A stretch of 64,000 bases of DNA from JALHNI01 sp044226365 (GTDB lineage Bacteria; Acidobacteriota; Terriglobia; Bryobacterales; Bryobacteraceae): NCBI GenBank assembly GCA_044226365.1, contig JBGAHE010000016.1:1-64000 (forward strand), read 5' to 3'. Below are positions 25,420 to 34,358 of this stretch, in pieces; the first letter of the stretch is position 1, and each line of letters begins with the position of its first letter. The translations under genes and the position numbers were made by a program. A model generated the notes under the pieces. It did no database searches, was not told the origin of the DNA, and saw only the letters and a program-made list of their open reading frames with translations.

Positions 25420-28400
25420 CGGAGGTACAGAAACTCCTTGACGTTGAAGAGGGTGTGCGCAACGTCGGCCCAGACCGGCTCGCTGGTCAGTAAGTCCGTG
25501 GCCTGGTGACGTTGCGCGAAGTCGTTGGTGAGGGCGCGCCAGTGAGTAAGTTCTTCGGCAGTCGCGGGACGGCCGAGCGCCTGCTGGAACATGCTGGCGA
25601 GCCGGGCGTCGAGGGCGTCATCGCGGCGGGCGATGAGGCGCTTGGCCCAGACGTGAGCCTGATCGAGCACGAAGGGGTCATTCAACATGGCCAAGGCTTG
25701 CGGCGGGACGTTGGTAACGTCACGGTTGCCGCGGGTTTGGAGCGGGCTGGGGAAGTCGAAGATCTCCAGGAAGCGCGGCCCTTCCATGCGGGTGATCTTC
25801 ACGTAGATGCTGCGGCGGCCCTCGCCGTCGAGGGGACCTTGGAAAAGCCGGCGGTGCTGCTGAGGCTCGCCGCGGTGGGGCTGGATGCTGGGTCCGTAAA
25901 GGCGGTCATCGAGACGGCCGGAGACGGCGAGGAGCGTATCGCGGACGGCTTCCGCTTCGAGACGGCGGACCGGGTAGTGTGCGAGGAGGGCGTTGAGCGG
26001 GTCTTTGGCGCGAGTGGCGGCGTCGACGGCGCTCGATTGTTGGAAGGCTTCGGAGGTGAGCAACAGCCGCAGTAACTTCTTGGTGGACCAGCCCTGGCGC
26101 ACATACTCGTTGGCCAAGTAGTCGAGTAACTCGGGGTGCGAGGGTGCGGCGCCGTTATGGCCGAAGTCATCGGTACTGGCGACAATGCCGCGTCCGAAGG
26201 TGTGGTGCCAGATGCGGTTCACCATCAGGCGCGCGGTGAGCGGATTCTCCGGGCTGGCCATCGCTTCGGCGAGTTCACGGCGCCCGCTGCCTTGCGGACC
26301 GACGGGTTTGAGCTTCGAGGGCATCAGGGTGAGAAAGTGACGCGGGGCGATGGGCCCGGGGTTGAGGGCGGACCCAGCCAGGAAGATGGGATGGTCCTTG
26401 CCGGGGTCGAAGTCGCCCATGCCAGCGACGACGGTGGGCGCGGTAAGCGCGCTTTCCGCGGCGCGATATTGATCAGTGAGTTCGCGCAGGTGAGGCGTAA
26501 GATTGCGCGAATTGACGAGAATACCGGACTGGAGCAGCCAATCGAGCCAGGTCACCTGGTCGGCGGTGGGCTGACCCTCGCGCCAGGCGCGCAGGGCGTC
26601 AGTGACGAGAGTCTGGAAACGTTCGGCCGTGGGGTCCGCGACGAGGTCCGTGAGGTGGTTCAGTGGAGCCTTGGGAGCGACGTCTTCGTCGTGATAAACA
26701 ACGCGGGTGATGCCGAAGTAAGAGCGGGGATTGTCGTCCACGGTGACTTTGAAGCGGCCGGGACGCTCAGGCAGGCGTGGGTTATCCGACTTGGTATTGA
26801 GCTCGAGATAGACGGGAAACTTCTGGGCGAGGTTGGTGGAGACTTTCTCCCAGCGGAGGTCCTGATGATCGAGTAACTCATGCCCCTCACCGATCACACA
26901 GTTATCGACGATGACGCGACGGGCGGCGAACTTACCGCCTTGGAGTAGGAGGCTGACGTATTTCTTATTGGAAGGCAGAAGCGGTGAACGAAGCGAGCCG
27001 TTGAGACGGTCCGTGAGGCGGTTGGTGAAGAGGCCGGCCTGGAAGATGGTGCCCACCGCATCACTGCCTTCGGTGGCGAGGGAGAAGTCGCCGGCGGAAG
27101 CGGGCCCGGATTGGAGGCCGAGTCCTTCGATGGCCCAGCCGGCGGGAAGGCCTTGGGTGAAGTCCGCCGCAGTGACGAACTTCTCGCGGTTAAAGGTCTC
27201 GCGCGCGGCGGTTTCCTGGACGTAAGTGTCCCGTGAGTTGGTGAAGACGGCGAGCGGATCGGCGAGGTCGACTTTGTCGCGATCGAGTAACTGCCGCCAG
27301 CGCTGGATGCGAACGGGGTCGAGTTGCACGGCGAGCTGAGCCGCATCGCGTGCATCTTTCTTGGCGGCGAGGGCTGCTTTCAGTTCGGCGCCGACAGTGG
27401 CGGTGGTGTTGAGCCAGGCGGTGGCCAGTTCGCGACGAATGTCCGCCTTGAGCGCGAGGATGCGGTCTGCGGCGGGGACGTTCGTTTCGAGCGTCCGGGC
27501 GACCGGGCGCGAGCTGTTCAGGATGCCATAAAGGGCGTAATAGTCTTCGGTGGGAATGGGGTCGATCTTATGGTCGTGGCAGCGCGCGCAGGAGACCGTG
27601 ACACCCTGGAAGGCTTTGGTGAGTGTGTCGATCTGATTGTCGACGACGTCAGTGCGAAGTTCACGGAACTGATCGCAGTTGTCATGGCCCATCTCGCCCA
27701 GGCGATAGAAAGCCGTCGCCAGCACGGACTCGTTGCGGCCGTCGGCCACGCGGGGCGTGGGTAGCAAGTCTCCCGCGACATGCTCGCGCACGAACTGGTT
27801 GTAAGGCAGGTCAAGGTTGAAGGCGCGGATCAGATAGTCGCGATAACGCCACGCGCCCTGAATCTCGTAGTTCCACTCGTAGCCGTAAGTTTCTGCATAG
27901 CGAACGACGTCCATCCAGTGGCGCGCCCAACGCTCGCCGTAACGGGGTGAAGCGAGCAACTCATCGACAAAGGCCTCGTAGGACTGTTGTCCGTTGGCGA
28001 AGCGTTCCAATTGCTCCGGCTGAGGCGGCAATCCAGTCAGGACGTACGCGGCACGGCGGGCAAGAATTCGCTTTTCAGCGGGTTTCGCGCGAGTCAGGCC
28101 TGCCGCAGTGCGCTTCTGATCGAGAAAGCGGTCGACGGCGTTCGTCACCTTGCCGGGCGGTGGCGTCACCATTCGCACCGGCTGGTAAGCCCAATGCTCC
28201 TTCAACAGCTTTTCGTAGAAGCCGGCTTTGGCGGGCTTGCCGCCGGCGACGGTGGCCGGCCACGCCAAGCCGGAGCGAACCCAGGTTTCGAGGGCGGCAA
28301 TCTCCGCATCGGGAAGCTTGCCGCCCATCGGCATCCTGGTGGTGCCCTGATGCTTGACGACCTTGATCAGGAGGCTGGTATCCGGTTCACCGGGGACGGC

Positions 28401-28595
28401 AGCGGGACCGTTGAGCCCGCCCTTGAGGATGCTCTCGCGTGAATCCAGCCGCAGCGCGGCGAACTGCTTCTCGGCGCCGTGGCAGGACTGGCACTTGGCG
28501 GCCAGTACCGGTCTTACTTTGCGCTCAAAAAAATCCAGGTCCTCCGCCGCGAAGGCCAAGCCAGCGACGAGGGTGAGCAATGCCAGTATCCGCAT
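25416..28595 (-). CDS. PSD1/DUF1549/DUF1553 protein with N-terminal cytochrome c domain
   Basis: A 1059-residue exported protein. A signal peptide (1-17) is followed by a c-type heme domain with C35-x-x-C38-H39, then DUF1549 (about 130-340), a middle beta-rich region (about 470-640) and DUF1553 from about 750 to the end. This is the architecture of Planctomycete-type cytochrome proteins, which also occur in Bryobacterales. It leads the operon with DUF1501, and GGGGAGG is its ribosome site. The complex is thought to work in periplasmic breakdown of glycans, with the heme passing electrons; that remains unproven. Confidence 0.93.
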   Translation of the reverse strand: MRILALLTLVAGLAFAAEDLDFFERKVRPVLAAKCQSCHGAEKQFAALRLDSRESILKGGLNGPAAVPGEPDTSLLIKVVKHQGTTRMPMGGKLPDAEIAALETWVRSGLAWPATVAGGKPAKAGFYEKLLKEHWAYQPVRMVTPPPGKVTNAVDRFLDQKRTAAGLTRAKPAEKRILARRAAYVLTGLPPQPEQLERFANGQQSYEAFVDELLASPRYGERWARHWMDVVRYAETYGYEWNYEIQGAWRYRDYLIRAFNLDLPYNQFVREHVAGDLLPTPRVADGRNESVLATAFYRLGEMGHDNCDQFRELRTDVVDNQIDTLTKAFQGVTVSCARCHDHKIDPIPTEDYYALYGILNSSRPVARTLETNVPAADRILALKADIRRELATAWLNTTATVGAELKAALAAKKDARDAAQLAVQLDPVRIQRWRQLLDRDKVDLADPLAVFTNSRDTYVQETAARETFNREKFVTAADFTQGLPAGWAIEGLGLQSGPASAGDFSLATEGSDAVGTIFQAGLFTNRLTDRLNGSLRSPLLPSNKKYVSLLLQGGKFAARRVIVDNCVIGEGHELLDHQDLRWEKVSTNLAQKFPVYLELNTKSDNPRLPERPGRFKVTVDDNPRSYFGITRVVYHDEDVAPKAPLNHLTDLVADPTAERFQTLVTDALRAWREGQPTADQVTWLDWLLQSGILVNSRNLTPHLRELTDQYRAAESALTAPTVVAGMGDFDPGKDHPIFLAGSALNPGPIAPRHFLTLMPSKLKPVGPQGSGRRELAEAMASPENPLTARLMVNRIWHHTFGRGIVASTDDFGHNGAAPSHPELLDYLANEYVRQGWSTKKLLRLLLTSEAFQQSSAVDAATRAKDPLNALLAHYPVRRLEAEAVRDTLLAVSGRLDDRLYGPSIQPHRGEPQQHRRLFQGPLDGEGRRSIYVKITRMEGPRFLEIFDFPSPLQTRGNRDVTNVPPQALAMLNDPFVLDQAHVWAKRLIARRDDALDARLASMFQQALGRPATAEELTHWRALTNDFAQRHQATDLLTSEPVWADVAHTLFNVKEFLYLR

Positions 28596-28627
28596 CCTCC
28601 CCTATGATGCCACCAAGCAGAGCGGTC

Positions 28628-29146
28628 TCAGTCCGGGCGACGAGGCTCGTGGAGATGATGCTCCACGCCGAGTTGGGGCTCCGTGCCCGTGAACCAGCCT
28701 TTGACGAGTTCATAAAGGACCACCGGCTTGGGCTTGTTGACCTCAAGAAACTCGGCGGCGTGAATCTGGACGCCGATCAGCACAAGGCGCGGGTCGTCCG
28801 AGGTGCCATCGCGGGCGTCGCCGCGATCGGGGAACCAGATTTTCCAGTCCGGGGAGTAGAGCTCGCGAATCTTCTGGCGGTCCGTGGTGATCAGCGCGGT
28901 GCCGGAAACGGAGATCCATTCCATCGTGCTGTTCTTGAAGTAGGTGAGGTTGATGTGCTTGTCGAAGGCGAGGTCGGCCAACTTCCCCGTGCCAGCCGCG
29001 GTGACGAACCAGAGGTCAGCGCCATCGGCGCGCTTCTGGTTCGCCATAGCGCGGGAGCGCAAATGACCATCCGCCCGGCGGGTGGTCATCATAGCGACTT
29101 CGATCTTCTCGATGAGCTGATAAAAGATTTCGAGTTCACTATTCAT
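28628..29146 (-). CDS. Pyridoxamine 5'-phosphate oxidase-like (general stress protein 26 type) flavoprotein
   Basis: A 172-residue split-barrel flavin-binding protein of the general-stress-protein group. Typical stretches are EVAMMTTRRADGHLRSRAM at the start, LWFVTAAGTGKLADL, VNLTYFKN-like INLTYFKNSTMEWISVSG and WFPDRGDARDGTSDDPRLVLI. It probably binds FMN or FAD. It lies 16 bases downstream of the DUF2383 gene, and CGGAG is its ribosome site. Its role is probably stress protection. Confidence 0.88.
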   Translation of the reverse strand: MNSELEIFYQLIEKIEVAMMTTRRADGHLRSRAMANQKRADGADLWFVTAAGTGKLADLAFDKHINLTYFKNSTMEWISVSGTALITTDRQKIRELYSPDWKIWFPDRGDARDGTSDDPRLVLIGVQIHAAEFLEVNKPKPVVLYELVKGWFTGTEPQLGVEHHLHEPRRPD

Positions 29147-29162
29147 CGCGGTGCTCCGGCGT

Positions 29163-29609
29163 TCAAGCGGGGATGGTCTTGACGGTTTCTTTCAGACGCA
29201 CGATGCGGTCATGCGCGGCCTGAATGTGCTGATACTGGGCCTCCACGAGGTCTCGGGCCGAGCCGAGATCGCCGGAAAGTGCATCACGGAAGGAAGAAAC
29301 TGCCGATTCCTCGCCGCGCTCGCATTCTTCGAGGATGGCGAGATCTTCGCGACGGCTGACAGCGGCCTTGAGGTTGATCCAGCCGCGGTGAAGGTCTCCG
29401 GCGACGGTACCCGTTTTCTCCGGCGTTTCGCCAAGTTGTTGCACTTGCTGCTGTAACTGAGCCGCGAACTTCTCGCGCTCCGCGGCCAACATGCCGAAGA
29501 GCGTCTTGAGTTCGGACATTTCCGCATCCTCGGCGGCCGTGGTGAAGCCCAGACGGCCGTCGTTCAAAGTCTCGATCAAGCTATTGAGAGTGCTGGTGAG
29601 AGTAGACAT
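29163..29609 (-). CDS. PA2169/DUF2383 family four-helix-bundle protein
   Basis: A 148-residue all-helical protein of the DUF2383 (PA2169) ferritin-like group. Key stretches are LNSLIETLNDGRLGFTTAAEDAE, then a GTVAGDLHRGWINLKAAV segment and a final long helix with YQHIQAAHDRIVRLKE. The function is unknown; members are often stress-induced. It forms a probable two-gene operon with the downstream flavoprotein. AAGG precedes the ATG. Confidence 0.87.
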   Translation of the reverse strand: MSTLTSTLNSLIETLNDGRLGFTTAAEDAEMSELKTLFGMLAAEREKFAAQLQQQVQQLGETPEKTGTVAGDLHRGWINLKAAVSRREDLAILEECERGEESAVSSFRDALSGDLGSARDLVEAQYQHIQAAHDRIVRLKETVKTIPA

Positions 29610-29703
29610 GCCCTTGTTGGTGCACCTCGATGGCCATGCCGCGGCGCGCGTTGAGCGAGCCCAACAATCGCCCGCGGGCGTTCAGCATCTCTGAAGCGAG
29701 ATT

Positions 29704-31167
29704 TTAGACGGCGGGAAGTGTCTTGCGGTAAAGGCTTTGTCCGTTGAGATCGCGCAGATCAACGGAAAGTGTGCGGTTGGCGCCATCGACGTTGATCTCG
29801 CCAAAGAACTGATACCCGTCAGCGGGGCCGCAACTGGCCATGCCTTTGGGCGGATGACGGTTGAAGTCGACCCGGGGGCGGAAGGTGGCGTCGAGTTCGC
29901 CGGGGCCGAAAGAACCGGCATTGAGCGGGCCGGCGACGAACTCCCAGAAGGGATCGCCCATGGGCGGGCTGTATTCGTGGGCCGCGCAGTAATGGACGTC
30001 GGCGGTGATCCAGATGGTGTTGCGGATGCCGTGCTGCTTCATGAACGAGAGCAGGTCCGCCACTTCGAGTTCCCTGCCCTTCGGCGGACCGCCGTCGCCA
30101 TTGGCTACGGCTTCCCAGCGGCCGGGACCGTCGCCGACGTTCAAGCCGAGCGGCATATCCGAGGCAATGATCTTGAAAAGCGCTCTCGATTGACGCAGAC
30201 CATTCTTCAACCAGGCGCGCTGGGCTTCGCCGAGATACGTGGTGTCGGCCGATTCGGCGGTCTGCAGGTTGGCCGTGTTCGGGCCGCGATAGCTGCGCAT
30301 GTCGATCAGGAAGACATCGACCAGGGGGCCGTAGGAGATCCGGCGATAGATGCGGCCGGCGTCATCGCGCTGGAAGCGGATGGGGCTGTAATCGAGAAAA
30401 GCGCGCTTGCCGCGTTCGGTGAGCAGCCGGACGTTCTTCTCGCGATAGGCCGCGTTGTCACGGATGTCCTTCGACGGCGACCAGTTGTTCATCACCTCAT
30501 GGTCGTCCCACTGCCACAGCTGTGGGATTTCGGCGTTAAAGCGGCGGAGGTTCTGGTCAAGCAGGTTGTAGCGATAGGCGCCGCGGAACTCGTCGAGCGT
30601 CTCGGCGACCTTGCTTTTCTCTTCGGTGACGATGTTCTTCCAGATGCGGCCGTTTTTCAGCTTCATCTCGCGCGGCACCGGACCATCGGCATAGATGGTA
30701 TCGCCCGAGTGGATGAAGACGTCGGGCTGAAGCTGGCGCATGGACTCGTAGATCTTCATCCCGCCGAACTCTTCGTTGATGCCCCACCCCTGGCCAACGG
30801 TATCGCCGCCCCAAGTGAGGCGGAGTCGATTGGGCCGGGTAGGCGCCGTGCGAAAGCGTCCGGTGACGGGTTGACTGTTGTTGACCTGGACGTTCAGCAG
30901 GATGGTCTGGCCGGCGGGCAGATTGGCCAGGTCGAGGCGGCCGGTGAAGTCGGTATCGGCGGTGAGGACGGGACCATTGACCCGATGGACCACGCCGCGT
31001 TCGGACGTTCGCCATTCGACTTTCATTTGGCCGGGCGCGGACGAACGCGTCCACACCATGGCGCGGCCGGCTTGGACGTCACCGATCTGGATGCCTTGGG
31101 CCAGTTGAGGGCGATCCTGTCCGAGCAGGAGAGCGGGAGCGCCGAAGATGAGTTCGCGGCGCCTCAT
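29704..31167 (-). CDS. Alkaline phosphatase D (PhoD)-like phosphodiesterase, Tat-exported
   Basis: A 487-residue PhoD-like metallophosphoesterase. The start MRRRELIFGAPALLLG is Tat-like. A fibronectin-like N-terminal beta domain (about 25-110) precedes the catalytic domain with GGDTVGQGW, FIHSGDTIYADG, QWDDHEVMNNW and TADVHYCAAHEY, which carry the metal-binding Asp/His residues. The start overlaps the stop of the HerA-like gene by four bases, which makes the two co-transcribed, an odd pairing. Release of phosphate from exported substrates is the family role. Confidence 0.9.
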   Translation of the reverse strand: MRRRELIFGAPALLLGQDRPQLAQGIQIGDVQAGRAMVWTRSSAPGQMKVEWRTSERGVVHRVNGPVLTADTDFTGRLDLANLPAGQTILLNVQVNNSQPVTGRFRTAPTRPNRLRLTWGGDTVGQGWGINEEFGGMKIYESMRQLQPDVFIHSGDTIYADGPVPREMKLKNGRIWKNIVTEEKSKVAETLDEFRGAYRYNLLDQNLRRFNAEIPQLWQWDDHEVMNNWSPSKDIRDNAAYREKNVRLLTERGKRAFLDYSPIRFQRDDAGRIYRRISYGPLVDVFLIDMRSYRGPNTANLQTAESADTTYLGEAQRAWLKNGLRQSRALFKIIASDMPLGLNVGDGPGRWEAVANGDGGPPKGRELEVADLLSFMKQHGIRNTIWITADVHYCAAHEYSPPMGDPFWEFVAGPLNAGSFGPGELDATFRPRVDFNRHPPKGMASCGPADGYQFFGEINVDGANRTLSVDLRDLNGQSLYRKTLPAV

Positions 31168-33497
31168 TCCGGGCTCCAGGCGAGGCCCACCAGCTTGACG
31201 GTGATGGCCGTCTTCTTGGCTTTGAGGTCCAGTTTTTCGAGCTCTTCGGCCGAGCCAGCGGGGATCAGATCGATCTCGGCTTGCACCTGGGCTTCAAGAT
31301 TCCTGATGTGCTCCTGAACGGCGGCGACGGTTTCGCCCGCGCGTTCGACGTCGCTCGACTCTTTGCGTACTTTGCTGAGCGAGCCGACGGCCTTTCCCGC
31401 CGCGCTGATCGCCTTCTCTGTCGTGCTCTTGCGGCCGCCGCCGAACAAGGCGCCGAGAACGCTCGAGCCAATGCTGACGGCGGCGCCGAGCCACTGGCCT
31501 TGCGACTGTTCCTTCTCGCGGGCTTCGGCTTGCTGGGCGCGCAACAGCCGGTCGTTCAGGCTGTTGAGCTTGGTGGCGTAGCGCTGGCGGATCGCCTCAA
31601 TCTGCGCGTCGCGAGCTTCGCGCTGGGACTGCGCGATGCGGATGCGGAACTTGGCTTCAGCCTCGCCGGGCTCGGAAAGGTCGCCGGAAACGGGGCTGCG
31701 ATACAGGGTGAGCGTTTCGCAGCCGAAGACGTAATTGACGAAGTCCTTCTGCCACTTGGGGTAATTCTTGGCGTTGCCCGCCGCCGGGGCGAGGTCGGCA
31801 AAGGTGCCGGCTTCGGCGGGCGTCTTTTCGAGGTCCTCAGGGGCGACGTCGACCGCGTAGGCCTTCTCCCAATTGACGGGCAGCGCACCGTCTTCGATGG
31901 GCACCAGGTAGCTGACTTCGCGAAGGTAATCGCTATCGAGCGTCTTGTCGCTGAAGCGGACGCTGGCGGCGGCAAACAGGCGCGAGTGATAGCTGGGGTC
32001 CTGCGCGGCAGAGGGCAGGAAGTATTGCGGAATCTCCGGCGGCAGAATGGGGCGCGTGCCGCCGGCAACGGGCTTTCTCACGGGGCTGGGAGAGGGGGTC
32101 GCGGTGGACTTGCGATCCTTCATCAGCGTTTGAATCTGCGCCCGGGTGAGCGGGCCGCGCAGATAGCTCAACGCCCAGCGCGACTCGAAAACAACCGGCG
32201 CGTTGTCGTGCACGTTGTTCATCAGGAAGACGCGCTTGCCAAGGCTCGAAAGGCGCTGGTCCATGGCGGCTCGGTTGAAGCCTTTGCCGCCCTCGGCGGA
32301 GGCGCTTTCGAGGCCATCGAGCAAGCGGCTCTTATCGCGGTCGGTCTGCAGACGGCCGATGAACCAGGTGCCGGTGTTGCCGAGCCCTTTGTAATCGAGG
32401 TCGACCGGATTCTGCGTGGCGAGCACGACGCCCACGCCGTAGGCGCGGGCCTGCTTGAGGAGCGTCAGCAGAGGCTTCTTCGACGGCGGGTTGGCGATGG
32501 GCGGGAAGTAGCCGTAGATCTCATCCATGTAGAGAATGGCGCGCAGACTGGTGGTGCCGGTCTGCTTGCGCGTCCAGGCGAGGAACTCGTTGAGGAGGAG
32601 CGAGACGAAGAACATGCGCTCGCTGTCGCTGAGGTGGGCGATGGAGATCACCGACATGCGCGGCTTGCCTTGCGCGGTGTAGAGCAGGCTTTGGATGTCG
32701 AGCGGGTCGCCTTCCATCCAGGACTCGAAGCCAGGCGACGCGAGCAGGTTATTGAGCGCCGTGGCGAGTTCAAAGCGCTCTTTGGCCGGATAGAAGCCCT
32801 CGAGATCCATCACGCCGATCTTCTGAAAGCCGGGCTGCTGAATGTCGTGGATGATGCCGGCCAGATCGAGCGAGCGGCCATCGGCCCAGGCGCGAGAAAG
32901 GATCTGCGAAAGCAGAATGTGCTCGCGGCTCTTGACGGGGTCGGCGTCGATGCCGAGCAGGCCGAGAAGCGCGGTGGCCGTGGTGGTGACGCGATCGCGG
33001 ATGGCTTCGCGGTCGTCGGTGTCGGGCGGCTCAAAGCTACGGACGATGCTGAGGGGAAGGCCGGCCGAAGACCCGGGCGTGTAGATGGCGAGATCGACGG
33101 TGGAGAGAAGCTTTTTGATGCGGTCGCCAGTTTGGCCCCACTTGGCGAGACCGTTTTTCCAGAGGTCGGCTTGCTGCTGCGCGTAGTCGTCGAGGGAGAC
33201 GCCTTGCTGCTTGGCCTCGTCGGCGTTCACCCAGGGCGCAAATTCTTCCGCACTGAGGTTCGGAAATTGCAGCAGGAGGTTGCCGAGGTCGCCCTTGGGG
33301 TCGATCATGAGGGCGGGAATGCCGTCGATGGCGGCTTCCTCGAGCAGGCTGAGGCAGAGTCCGGTTTTGCCGGAGCCGGTCATGCCCACGCAGACGGCAT
33401 GAGTGACGAGGTCTTTCGAGTCGTAGAGGAGAAGGTTATCGGGAGTCTTGGGGTCACGGCCCAGGTAGAAAACGCCGAGCTTTTCGAAGTCCTGCAT
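31164..33497 (-). CDS. HerA-like/DUF87 ATP-binding protein
   Basis: A 777-residue hexameric-type ATPase of the HerA/VirB4/FtsK superfamily. Walker A is GMTGSGKT (38-45), Walker B is ILYMDEIYGY, and an ATQNP sensor segment follows. The C-terminal part holds a Lys/Arg-rich coiled coil (IRQRYATKLNSLNDRLLRAQ) with a GSSVLGALFGGG segment. The ATG at 33497 is preferred over a TTG at 33506, because TATCCT lies eight bases before the ATG. No NurA nuclease is nearby, so a DNA-pumping role should not be assumed. Confidence 0.87.
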   Translation of the reverse strand: MQDFEKLGVFYLGRDPKTPDNLLLYDSKDLVTHAVCVGMTGSGKTGLCLSLLEEAAIDGIPALMIDPKGDLGNLLLQFPNLSAEEFAPWVNADEAKQQGVSLDDYAQQQADLWKNGLAKWGQTGDRIKKLLSTVDLAIYTPGSSAGLPLSIVRSFEPPDTDDREAIRDRVTTTATALLGLLGIDADPVKSREHILLSQILSRAWADGRSLDLAGIIHDIQQPGFQKIGVMDLEGFYPAKERFELATALNNLLASPGFESWMEGDPLDIQSLLYTAQGKPRMSVISIAHLSDSERMFFVSLLLNEFLAWTRKQTGTTSLRAILYMDEIYGYFPPIANPPSKKPLLTLLKQARAYGVGVVLATQNPVDLDYKGLGNTGTWFIGRLQTDRDKSRLLDGLESASAEGGKGFNRAAMDQRLSSLGKRVFLMNNVHDNAPVVFESRWALSYLRGPLTRAQIQTLMKDRKSTATPSPSPVRKPVAGGTRPILPPEIPQYFLPSAAQDPSYHSRLFAAASVRFSDKTLDSDYLREVSYLVPIEDGALPVNWEKAYAVDVAPEDLEKTPAEAGTFADLAPAAGNAKNYPKWQKDFVNYVFGCETLTLYRSPVSGDLSEPGEAEAKFRIRIAQSQREARDAQIEAIRQRYATKLNSLNDRLLRAQQAEAREKEQSQGQWLGAAVSIGSSVLGALFGGGRKSTTEKAISAAGKAVGSLSKVRKESSDVERAGETVAAVQEHIRNLEAQVQAEIDLIPAGSAEELEKLDLKAKKTAITVKLVGLAWSPE

Positions 33498-33505
33498 CGT
33501 TATCA

Positions 33506-33511
33506 AGGATA
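33506..33511 (-). promoter_or_regulatory. -10 element (TATCCT) of the HerA-like gene, probably leaderless
   Basis: TATCCT on the minus strand ends eight bases before the ATG at 33497. It overlaps the alternative TTG start, which supports the ATG. Confidence 0.38.
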
Positions 33512-33524
33512 CCGATGTTTGACG

Positions 33525-33565
33525 AAAAAAATGGCCGGTCCGCCTACCTGAGTAGCGGACCGGCC
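33525..33565 (-). terminator. Intrinsic terminator of the Gly-zipper gene
   Basis: A perfect 11-base GC-rich stem (33533-33543 with 33555-33565) with an 11-base loop is followed on the minus strand by seven T residues (33531-33525). It lies 30 bases after the stop of the Gly-zipper gene. Confidence 0.88.
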
Positions 33566-33594
33566 GTAAGGGTATGCTGGCGTGGTTGGGAGCT

Positions 33595-34146
33595 TTAACG
33601 GACCACGAACGAGAGGCGCGACTCGGAAGGAATCACGACGCGTGGACCAGAAGTAATCATCGAGACACCCGCACCGGCGGCGGCACCAGCACCCGCGCCG
33701 ATCGCCGCACCTTTGCCACCTCCGAAAATGGCACCGAGTGCAGCGCCGACGCCGGCGCCGATTCCCGTCTTGGTAGCAGTCCCCTTGCCCTTGCCACCAC
33801 TCTTGTTCGTAGTGTTGTCAGTGACCAGGTTGATCCGCTCGCCGTTGGCGGTAACGCTAACCAGGGTAACGGTTAATTCAGCGCTACCCTTCACGCGACC
33901 CGCTTCCTTCAGTTCGACGATTCTCAATTCCGCATCAGAGCCCACGGGAGCGACAGTGTTGCCATTGACCACGATCGGATCTGCGAGCGAAGCCCGGAAG
34001 GTTTGACCTTCCCGGTTCGAGTCAGATTCGACTCTGTCGATGGTCTTAACAGACACCACCGTGCCGGGGGGAATTTGAGTGATAGCACTCAGTGCGACGA
34101 AAGCCGTCAGAACGTTCAGCAGCGAATAACGAATTAGAGATTTCAT
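33595..34146 (-). CDS. Exported Gly-zipper protein
   Basis: A 183-residue protein with an N-terminal hydrophobic export signal (MKSLIRYSLLNVLTAFVALSA). A beta domain (25-105) contains PPGTVVSVKTIDRVESD and a VNGNTVAPVGSDAEL segment. A small-residue glycine-zipper region (about 125-165; GIGAGVGAALGAIFGGG, then a second repeat) could insert in a membrane. GAGGAT is the ribosome site. Similar acidobacterial proteins have no known function. The gene stands alone with its own terminator. Confidence 0.78.
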   Translation of the reverse strand: MKSLIRYSLLNVLTAFVALSAITQIPPGTVVSVKTIDRVESDSNREGQTFRASLADPIVVNGNTVAPVGSDAELRIVELKEAGRVKGSAELTVTLVSVTANGERINLVTDNTTNKSGGKGKGTATKTGIGAGVGAALGAIFGGGKGAAIGAGAGAAAGAGVSMITSGPRVVIPSESRLSFVVR

Positions 34147-34358
34147 GAAAGATATCCTCAATTTCCACGCCCCACTGGGCCGCGCGACTGCAAGATTTGC
34201 CACTCGCTGCAATTTTTGACCTGGGTAGTCTGCAGCGCGGGGTGGTAAATCGCGGCTGGATCGCGGTAGAGAGCGCGTTCCGGCGCGGCCAGGGGCGGAT
34301 TGGAGGGAATGTTCTTCATTCCGCTCTTTATCTGAGCAACCGAAGGGCCAAAACCGGA
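34147..34358. other. Intergenic region without a gene
   Basis: The 212 bases hold no credible coding frame. An imperfectly extended inverted repeat, GGAATG-N5-CATTCC (34306-34322), lies 36 bases downstream of the hybrid kinase stop and may be part of a weak terminator or an operator. No clear promoter hexamers were recognised. Confidence 0.5.

Noticed and set aside
24064..28595. DUF1501 and DUF1549/DUF1553 genes as Planctomycete transfer or contamination
   Set aside because: These families are also common in Bryobacterales, and base composition and gene spacing match the surroundings.
29610..29703. A possible small gene or RNA between the DUF2383 and PhoD-like genes
   Set aside because: The 94 bases contain no frame with a plausible start and no stable hairpin with a T-tract.
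31281..33551. A 756-codon open frame antisense to the HerA-like gene
   Set aside because: It is the mirror of a GC-rich coding sequence with low-complexity Ala/Gly/Val/Arg content and no recognisable domain, while the opposite strand has intact Walker motifs.
34160..34230. A sigma-54-like TGGCAAATCTTGCA upstream of the Gly-zipper gene
   Set aside because: The GG to GC distance is two bases too short for a functional -24/-12 element.
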